From a virus, in IMG/VR virus record IMGVR_UViG_3300031977_002332, positions 1-27,650 of that record: a stretch of DNA of 27,650 nucleotides; one strand, written 5' to 3'. Both the position numbers and the translations under genes were made by a program. Below are positions 18,155 through 23,560 of the stretch, in pieces (the stretch's first letter is position 1; every line of letters starts with the position of its first letter). The notes under the pieces were generated by a model, which searched no databases, was not told the origin of the DNA, and saw nothing but the letters and a program-made list of their open reading frames with translations.

Positions 18155-18778
18155 TTATCTACGCTTTCTGGTTCTGTTGCCAATGATCGAAAGACCAAGA
18201 AGGGTGAGTGTGCCAGGTGCAGGTATTTCTTGTCCGTCAATCTCAGGAACAAAAGCAAAAAAGATCCCTGCGTCACCTCCACCCTGAACGATGCCAGGAT
18301 TCTCGATCCATCCATCCGTCCATGATATCACGAATAGAGTTGCGTATTCCCCAGGTTTCAATCCTGAGGAGAAAAAGTTTCCCTCGGCGCCCCAGTCCCA
18401 GTTGTACAACCCTGTTTCGTACGCAAAATCAACATAGTCGGGTGCGTTATATGCTTGTCTATTTTCATCATCTGTTGGTTGTTGAAAGTATCCAGGAACA
18501 GAAAGATGACTATTTTCTTCGGTTTTAGTGCCAACAAAAATATCAACGTCTTCAATTTCAGACAGTGATTCTTCGCTATTGTAGATTGTGTATGTGATTA
18601 GTATTGAACCGTCAGGTAGTCCTAGTTGATCTTGTTGCTCGTTTTCTGTGTAGACAGATGATCTAACTGTAGCAGCCCAGTTCTCGCCATAAATTTCTGA
18701 CTCAAGTGATGCCACTGGGTCTCCACCGATATCAGCAAGAGCAGCAGTCGCTAGTGTCAGCGCCAAGTATTTCATCAT
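18155..18778 (-). CDS. Secreted protein with PEP-CTERM-like C-terminal sorting tail
   Basis: 207 aa. A short signal peptide is clear: MMKYLALTLATAALA, cleavage likely before DIGGDP. The mature beta-rich domain includes LPDGSILITYTIYN, YNWDWGAEGNFFSSGLKPGE and ATLFVISWTDGW, typical of small PEP-CTERM cargo proteins. The last 23 residues (185-207) form a tripartite sorting signal: IPAPG, then hydrophobic TLTLLGLSIIGN, then basic RTRKRR. PEP-CTERM tails are processed by exosortase; the P-A-P-G form is the variant I know from Planctomycetota. No exosortase is in the window, so sorting would need the host. The start (ATGATG) has a GGAGAG site 6-8 bases upstream. A strong hairpin lies between it and the preceding gene. 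Function unknown; surface display or secretion is inferred. Confidence 0.75.
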   Translation of the reverse strand: MMKYLALTLATAALADIGGDPVASLESEIYGENWAATVRSSVYTENEQQDQLGLPDGSILITYTIYNSEESLSEIEDVDIFVGTKTEENSHLSVPGYFQQPTDDENRQAYNAPDYVDFAYETGLYNWDWGAEGNFFSSGLKPGEYATLFVISWTDGWIENPGIVQGGGDAGIFFAFVPEIDGQEIPAPGTLTLLGLSIIGNRTRKRR

Positions 18779-18798
18779 AATCTCTCCTTTTTAATCCC

Positions 18799-18839
18799 AA
18801 AAAAAATCGGTGACCGAAACTGTGAAACGGCCACCGATT
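18799..18839 (-). terminator. Rho-independent terminator or leader hairpin
   Basis: On the minus strand AATCGGTGGCCG and CGGTCACCGATT form a 12-bp stem with one G-T wobble and an 11-base loop. Eight T residues follow, two of them inside the stem. It lies 26 bases after the stop of the second dockerin-like gene and 20 bases before the PEP-CTERM-like gene, so it would end or attenuate transcription between them. A weak ACTAAATA at 18847-18854 could instead make it the 5' hairpin of the next mRNA. Confidence 0.85.
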
Positions 18840-18865
18840 GAGTAAGTATTTAGTTTTTTAGAAGT

Positions 18866-19870
18866 TTAGCAAGAACCCCATTCTGACAATACCTTAACAA
18901 TCGCTTCGAAGCCATCGACACGATATCGTCTTGCTGAGACATCAGACAAAACTTGAATCAAGTCACTAAAGCCAACAATTCCATCTTCATTCAAGTCAGA
19001 TGGACAAGAGTTGTCAGGGAAGATTTGCCCTGCTCCTGTGGCTTCAGTGTACGCTTCTTCGTTCTCTGGATTGTAAAGAACCACTCCACCAATGCCGATA
19101 TAGTCGGGACCAGTGATGCGAGCAATTCGCCAGTGATTGTCAAACTCAGTGGACTCCCACGGGTTCACATCATCGGGACCGTAATTCTTGAATCGCATCA
19201 GTTGACCAGACCAAGACCACGGATATCCAAAGTTTCCGTTTTCGTCGGGTGGAGGGCAAAGAACGGTGCCGTATTCGTTCGGGGGTGCAGCACCAGCCCA
19301 GAAAATCACTCGGTCATCTTCAAGCAGATTACCGACAAACTGTGGAATCTCAGGTTGCACTGTGAATGTGCTTGCGTTGTTTCCACTTTGTTGCCACGGT
19401 TCGTTCATCACGATCCATGAGTCTGCCCACCAGTAATCTTGTTCAATCAGTGATGTTTGTAAATCACCCCAGAACAAACCATCAACACTAGCAGTTTGAT
19501 AATAGAATCTTGGAACATCGGTGTTCTGCCAGTAGACAGTTTGGTTTGGATTGTTTTGCATACACTCCCACCATTCACCTGCTTCCCAGTCAGAGAAGTT
19601 TGGAATTTGTTGTTCCAAAAATTCAACATTTGCAGGGTCATTCAGTAGGAAGTCCATTTGCGAATCGTTGTGGTTCTTCCAAACCTTTCCGTCAATCCAC
19701 CAAGCAACAGAAGTGCCTGGACCTTCAGATCCTAATTTAACAGGAACATCACCGCGAGTGTTCTTAATGTAGACATCAATGGTTCTTCCGAACGGTGTGA
19801 GTCTACCCAAATCTTTATAAACAATTTCTGTTTGTGAAAGTGCTGTAGCACAAAGTAATTCTAAAATCAT
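18866..19870 (-). CDS. Secreted protein with C-terminal GC-type dockerin-like domain (paralog 2)
   Basis: 334 aa from ATG 19870, chosen because it has GGGGAG upstream and a 4-base ATGA overlap with the preceding gene; an ATG at 19885 would add five residues and lose this. A short hydrophobic leader (MILELLCATALSQ) looks like a minimal signal peptide without a basic n-region. The body holds GRLTPFGRTIDVYIK, WWECMQNNPN, DSWIVMNEP and RIARITGPDYIGIGGVVLYN, all shared with the neighbouring paralog. The last 48 residues (287-334) begin NSCPSD and end WGSC, and contain a calcium EF-hand loop DLNEDGIVGFSD with Asp/Asn at loop positions 1, 3, 5 and 12. This is the one-loop, Cys-bracketed dockerin-like ending typical of Phycisphaerae secreted proteins. 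Function unknown; probably exported. Confidence 0.8.
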   Translation of the reverse strand: MILELLCATALSQTEIVYKDLGRLTPFGRTIDVYIKNTRGDVPVKLGSEGPGTSVAWWIDGKVWKNHNDSQMDFLLNDPANVEFLEQQIPNFSDWEAGEWWECMQNNPNQTVYWQNTDVPRFYYQTASVDGLFWGDLQTSLIEQDYWWADSWIVMNEPWQQSGNNASTFTVQPEIPQFVGNLLEDDRVIFWAGAAPPNEYGTVLCPPPDENGNFGYPWSWSGQLMRFKNYGPDDVNPWESTEFDNHWRIARITGPDYIGIGGVVLYNPENEEAYTEATGAGQIFPDNSCPSDLNEDGIVGFSDLIQVLSDVSARRYRVDGFEAIVKVLSEWGSC

Positions 19871-20895
19871 TGACAATCTCCCCATTGCGAAATAACTTCA
19901 ATCAAAGCATCAAACTGTGTCTTTCTTGCTCCTGGTGCGTAAATGTTATTACTCAGTACAGTAAGCAAGTCTGAAAAACCAACTCTACCATCTTCGTCCA
20001 AATCAGCAGGACAAGAGTTGTCTGGTTCATACTCAAAGAAAACAGGCTCAGCAAAGTTCAGATCTTGACAATCAACTGCACTGTAAATAATCACACCGCT
20101 GATTGCGATACGATCAATACCTGTCATGCGAGCAAAGCGGTAGTGGTTTTCCATTTCGTCATCTTCCCAATCACCAGAACCAAACTCAATGACTTTACCA
20201 AATTCGTTATAGTTGTACCCACCACATTCGTAACTTTCATAACCGTCATCGGGTGTTGGTGCTTGTTCAAAGTAGTAATCGTTTTGCAACAACAATCCTT
20301 TACTTTGATCAATTCTTGGTGTGGCTTGAGCACCATTAATGTCTCCAGGAAAAATGAAACCAGGATGATTCATCACTAACCAAGATGTTCCCTTGTCCCA
20401 GTAGGAATCATAGTAAGGTTCGTTCCATCGTGGAATGCCGTAGGGACCGATGACATCCCAACGCTGTGAAACTTCGTGATTGCTGTAGAGCCAGTTGTTG
20501 TATGGATTGTCTTGCATGCAGAAGAAATATTCTCCTGGTTCACAATCATACACCCCATTAATGTTTGGACACTCATACTTGTTGAGCCAATATTCCATTG
20601 CCTCTGGTGAATTTTCGAGAGTAGGTTGGGTGTTTAAATTTCGGTTGAAGAAAAACTCACCTTCTGTTTCCCACCGAAAAGGAACAGCAAGGTCATTGTG
20701 AATGCGTGGCCAAGACGCACCCAAACCAAGCGGTCTTCGCCCGTTCGTTTTGATGTAAAGATCAAACGTTCTACCGAATGGTGTGATTCTGCCACGGTCA
20801 ACAGCGATGATATCGCCAGAAACATCTAGGCAGTCAGTGTTTGCAGTTGTATTGTATGTAAAAACACTGCAAAGCAATAAAGCAATTTTTTTCAT
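19867..20895 (-). CDS. Secreted protein with C-terminal GC-type dockerin-like domain (paralog 1)
   Basis: 342 aa, paralog of the next gene. Signal peptide MKKIALLLCSVFTYNTTANT with two lysines and a hydrophobic core; no lipobox. Shared blocks: GRITPFGRTFDLYIK, YFFCMQDNPYN, SWLVMNHPGF and RFARMTGIDRIAISGVIIYS. The C-terminal 50 residues (293-342) run from NSCPADLDEDGRVGFSDLL to WGDCQ with an intact EF-hand loop (DLDEDGRVGFSD); the second half looks like a degenerate repeat without calcium ligands. The mid-protein sequence is rich in Trp, Tyr and Asn, suggesting a beta-sandwich that binds sugar or other surface ligands. This is inference. It has its own perfect late promoter and an AAGGAG ribosome binding site, so it is expressed with virion genes, yet the signal peptide argues for export rather than virion assembly. 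Confidence 0.82.
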   Translation of the reverse strand: MKKIALLLCSVFTYNTTANTDCLDVSGDIIAVDRGRITPFGRTFDLYIKTNGRRPLGLGASWPRIHNDLAVPFRWETEGEFFFNRNLNTQPTLENSPEAMEYWLNKYECPNINGVYDCEPGEYFFCMQDNPYNNWLYSNHEVSQRWDVIGPYGIPRWNEPYYDSYWDKGTSWLVMNHPGFIFPGDINGAQATPRIDQSKGLLLQNDYYFEQAPTPDDGYESYECGGYNYNEFGKVIEFGSGDWEDDEMENHYRFARMTGIDRIAISGVIIYSAVDCQDLNFAEPVFFEYEPDNSCPADLDEDGRVGFSDLLTVLSNNIYAPGARKTQFDALIEVISQWGDCQ

Positions 20896-20916
20896 AATAA
20901 AGAATCTCCTTAAGTA

Positions 20917-20924
20917 TATTTATA
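20917..20924 (-). promoter_or_regulatory. T4-type late promoter element (TATAAATA), secreted cassette
   Basis: Exact TATAAATA on the minus strand in the 43-base gap between the small acidic gene and the first dockerin-like gene. T4-like spacing gives a start near 20911 and a 16-base leader beginning AAGGAG, an ideal ribosome binding site for ATG at 20895. This is the best-formed late promoter in the window. Confidence 0.7.
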
Positions 20925-20938
20925 CTAACACTTTAGGA

Positions 20939-21229
20939 TTACCCTCTGGTAATTTCTAAGATTCTAGTTATCTGCTCTTCGCATTGTGCGGCACGCTTTG
21001 CACCATCCCAAAGAATGTAATCTTTGGATGTATCCTTTTTCAAGTTATACAGCAATGGCAAAACAAGTTTTTCAAGAGCCTCTAATTTGCTCTTCTCATC
21101 ACTTGATGCGCCGGTGTGTTCTTTCACTTCTATATCATCAGCAAAACTAAAGTCAAAATCAAAAACATCTTCACCTGAAGAAATTAGATCTTCAATCTCT
21201 TTGTTTATCTTTTCTCTATCGAATGACAT
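20939..21229 (-). CDS. Small acidic protein of the baseplate region
   Basis: 96 aa, acidic N-terminal half with the motif GEDVFDFDFSFADDIEV, then a helical half (KLEALEKLVLPLLYNLKKD, then DYILWDGAKRAAQCEEQITR). The combination of an acidic FDF stretch followed by LPLL.NL.K...K.YI.W is one I associate with a conserved small protein next to baseplate genes in T4-like marine phages; its function is not established. It has an AAGGAAA ribosome binding site 10 bases after the beta-helix gene. It lies immediately before the secreted cassette, so the cassette appears inserted between it and gp25. Interaction or assembly-factor role is possible but unproven. Confidence 0.7.
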   Translation of the reverse strand: MSFDREKINKEIEDLISSGEDVFDFDFSFADDIEVKEHTGASSDEKSKLEALEKLVLPLLYNLKKDTSKDYILWDGAKRAAQCEEQITRILEITRG

Positions 21230-21239
21230 TTATTTTCCT

Positions 21240-22400
21240 TTATGAAACTGAAACAAACTCGAAATCTTCGTTTTGAAATGCACCTATGTTTCCAGAACCC
21301 TTAAACCTGTTGAACACGTTTGATGTTCTTTTTACCCTGTAGTCTGCATTATCATAATCAAAAAAGTCAGCGGTCACTGCCGAAACCTCGGTGTTTAACA
21401 CACTAAACTCTGTGATGCCGTTGAAGTATGCTGCCGAACCAGAGTATGAATTTTTTGACGATAACAGTTTACCCTCTGCATCAGACTCCACAAAATTACC
21501 ATCTACATTGAATGCTATGTTACCGTCAACACGATGCCCTTGTGTGGAAGTGTCTAACTCTTGAAAGTCCATAGCATCACCAGCAAGATTTACAAAAGTG
21601 TTTTTATAGATTACACTATTTCTCGATGCAGATGTCGCATCAAAATGAAATCCGTCCGCTGCTCCATCTGCCATCAATGTATAGAGTATGTGTGTTCCGA
21701 CGACATTGGATGTAGATATAATGTGATGAGCAGTCGAAGCACTGATAGATTGAGTCTTGCCTGGTCCATATATTCGACTATCTGCTATCAGAGTATTGTG
21801 CGTCCCACTTGCATCCAAAACTGCCCCTAAATTATCACTGTCTGGTTCTGCTACAACTTCACACATGATAAGATTGCCACCCACCATCTTATGAACAGAT
21901 GTGTTTGTGTTGATTGTTGTTTTTGCCTTGAAGAAGCATCCCAGATAAGACACATAAAGAATCTCACTGAAAACATTATTTACAACACCGTCACGACCAA
22001 ACGAAGAATTTGTATTCACAAAACCAATACAGTAAAAGTGACCCTGAGAGTCGCTGTCATAAATCGCTGTAGCAGCACTGTTGGTAATCATCGGGTAGTG
22101 TGTGGTGTCAAGATGCATACCAGTTTCATCAAAGGATGGTTCAAGTATTGTTCCATCTGATTTTGCACCCACCCAAAAGTTTGGTTGCGTATCTGTTGCC
22201 TCTGATCCCGTTGAAACAAGTTCGGAACTTACATTGTATGTTCCCTCTAAGAAGATCCATCTTTTGTTTTGACGATCTTGACTTTTGATTTCTGTAGACC
22301 AGTCACCTGCACCATCTGTTGCCGGCATCGCATTTGCTACAGAATCTCCTGAATTGTTACCTGCACCTGTTGGGGAAAAAAATAAATCTGTGACTGACAT
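21240..22400 (-). CDS. Beta-helix tail fibre/spike protein (paralog 2)
   Basis: 386 aa, predicted right-handed parallel beta-helix, the fold of pectate lyases and many tailspikes. Regular short strands with turn Asn/Asp residues are seen (for example FYCIGFVNTNSS, NSVIYKNTFVNLAGDAMDF, HRVDGNIAFNVDGNFV). The N-terminal segment (KRWIFLEGTYNV, then FWVGAKSDGTILEPSFDETG) and the C-terminal segment (NIGAFQNEDFEFV) are shared with its neighbour, whereas the middle differs. No signal peptide, so it is likely a virion protein. An enzymatic depolymerase cannot be confirmed because no catalytic cluster was identified. Its ATG overlaps the neighbour's stop (TAATG). Probable role: glycan or receptor binding. 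Confidence 0.75.
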   Translation of the reverse strand: MSVTDLFFSPTGAGNNSGDSVANAMPATDGAGDWSTEIKSQDRQNKRWIFLEGTYNVSSELVSTGSEATDTQPNFWVGAKSDGTILEPSFDETGMHLDTTHYPMITNSAATAIYDSDSQGHFYCIGFVNTNSSFGRDGVVNNVFSEILYVSYLGCFFKAKTTINTNTSVHKMVGGNLIMCEVVAEPDSDNLGAVLDASGTHNTLIADSRIYGPGKTQSISASTAHHIISTSNVVGTHILYTLMADGAADGFHFDATSASRNSVIYKNTFVNLAGDAMDFQELDTSTQGHRVDGNIAFNVDGNFVESDAEGKLLSSKNSYSGSAAYFNGITEFSVLNTEVSAVTADFFDYDNADYRVKRTSNVFNRFKGSGNIGAFQNEDFEFVSVS

Positions 22401-23557
22401 TATCCTGCTCCTACAAATTCAAAGTCTTGATTTTGAATCGCACCAAAGTTTCGAGTCCCACCGATACCCTTATACAAGGGTGACGTTTTTGCTATTCTAA
22501 AATCTTGGTTAGCATAGTCAACAAAGTCACTGGTCGAGACTGTTTGATTTCCGATAGTTGCCATAGATTCATACGAATCTAAATTTACAAAGTTAGATCC
22601 ACCAATGCTACCAAAAGCATTAAAGGATGCGATAACAATATCATCATCATTTGCATTTGCTTTCACACCATCACCATCTATATCAAAGAATATATTTCCA
22701 TGAATAGAAGTTCCTCTCTGATCATCTGTTCCAGTAGAGGTATCATGTCCATCACCACCAATAGAAATGACGGTGCAATTTATCATGTTAGAATTTCGAT
22801 CATTACTTGTTCCATCATAAATTGCAGGACCGTGAACATTGTAAATCAAAGTTTCAACAACAGAATCATTGAGTGTTCCTAACTCGATTCCTCGACCCTC
22901 ATTGGTTCCACTTTTACCTCCACCATACACACGACAATTTATGACAGCAGATTGATTTGTTCCTCCTGCATTGATGATGTTTTTGTAGTTGGTGCCATTC
23001 ATCACTGCTTCACACATCAATGCAGTCCCACCCCAAACTTGAAAAATAGTCGAACTCGTTCCGTTGGGTGTTATCTTACCATAACAACCAATGAATGAGA
23101 TATTCTTTGATTCATTAAAATCATTATTAATGAGAAAACCATTTCTGCTGGCATTCGTATTTTCAAAGTGGATACACTTAAAAACTTCAACCGCAGCAGT
23201 GTCGATGAGAGTGGTGTTTGCAGAGTTAATGATTTTTGGGTAGTTGTCTGTGACGAGGTGCATACCTGTTTCGTCAAACTGTGGTTCAAGAAGTGTTCCG
23301 TCACTCTTTGCACCAACCCATATGTTCGGATCTGCTATAGTCGGATCACTTGTTGTGAAGACTAATTCTGATTGCACATTGTAAGTGCCTTCAAGAAAAA
23401 TAAAGCGACGATTTGCTCTATCCGCATTTTTGATATTATTTCCCCAGTCGTCGCTCGAAGCGTTGAGTGCATTGAAAGCAGTGCCAGGTGTAGTTCCATC
23501 TTGTTGTGCTGATCTAATAACGTCACCAGCAGCAAAATATACATCAGTCAATGCCAT
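22400..23557 (-). CDS. Beta-helix tail fibre/spike protein (paralog 1)
   Basis: 385 aa, tandem paralog of the following gene. Shared N-terminal block RRFIFLEGTYNV, WVGAKSDGTLLEPQFDETGM and YPKIINSANTTL; shared C-terminal block FGAIQNQDFEFV. Between them are beta-helix-like coils (SVVETLIYNVHGPAIYDGTS, RNSNMINCTVISIGGDGHD, GTSIHGNIFFDIDGDGVKA). The ATG at 23557 has a perfect AGGAGA site that overlaps the end of the collagen-like gene. It follows that gene directly, so the three genes form an adhesion block that is probably attached to the baseplate. No signal peptide or catalytic motif was identified. Function inferred as host-surface binding. Confidence 0.75.
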   Translation of the reverse strand: MALTDVYFAAGDVIRSAQQDGTTPGTAFNALNASSDDWGNNIKNADRANRRFIFLEGTYNVQSELVFTTSDPTIADPNIWVGAKSDGTLLEPQFDETGMHLVTDNYPKIINSANTTLIDTAAVEVFKCIHFENTNASRNGFLINNDFNESKNISFIGCYGKITPNGTSSTIFQVWGGTALMCEAVMNGTNYKNIINAGGTNQSAVINCRVYGGGKSGTNEGRGIELGTLNDSVVETLIYNVHGPAIYDGTSNDRNSNMINCTVISIGGDGHDTSTGTDDQRGTSIHGNIFFDIDGDGVKANANDDDIVIASFNAFGSIGGSNFVNLDSYESMATIGNQTVSTSDFVDYANQDFRIAKTSPLYKGIGGTRNFGAIQNQDFEFVGAG

Positions 23558-23560
23558 ACA

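Noticed and set aside
19868-19885. Upstream ATG at 19885 as start of the second dockerin-like gene
   Set aside because: It adds MGRLS, lies inside the coding end of the previous gene and skips the GGGGAG site; the ATG at 19870 gives the usual ATGA overlap and a cleaner signal peptide.
18866-20895. Base composition shift marking the dockerin-like genes as foreign
   Set aside because: Hand counts of a few 60-base rows gave 23-34 G+C in the cassette and 21-25 in structural genes. The ranges overlap and the sample is small, so I do not claim transfer from composition.
19840-20895. Lipoprotein signal in the dockerin-like proteins because of Cys in the leader
   Set aside because: The residues before each cysteine (ELLC and LLLC) do not form a lipobox, and ordinary signal peptides explain both leaders better.
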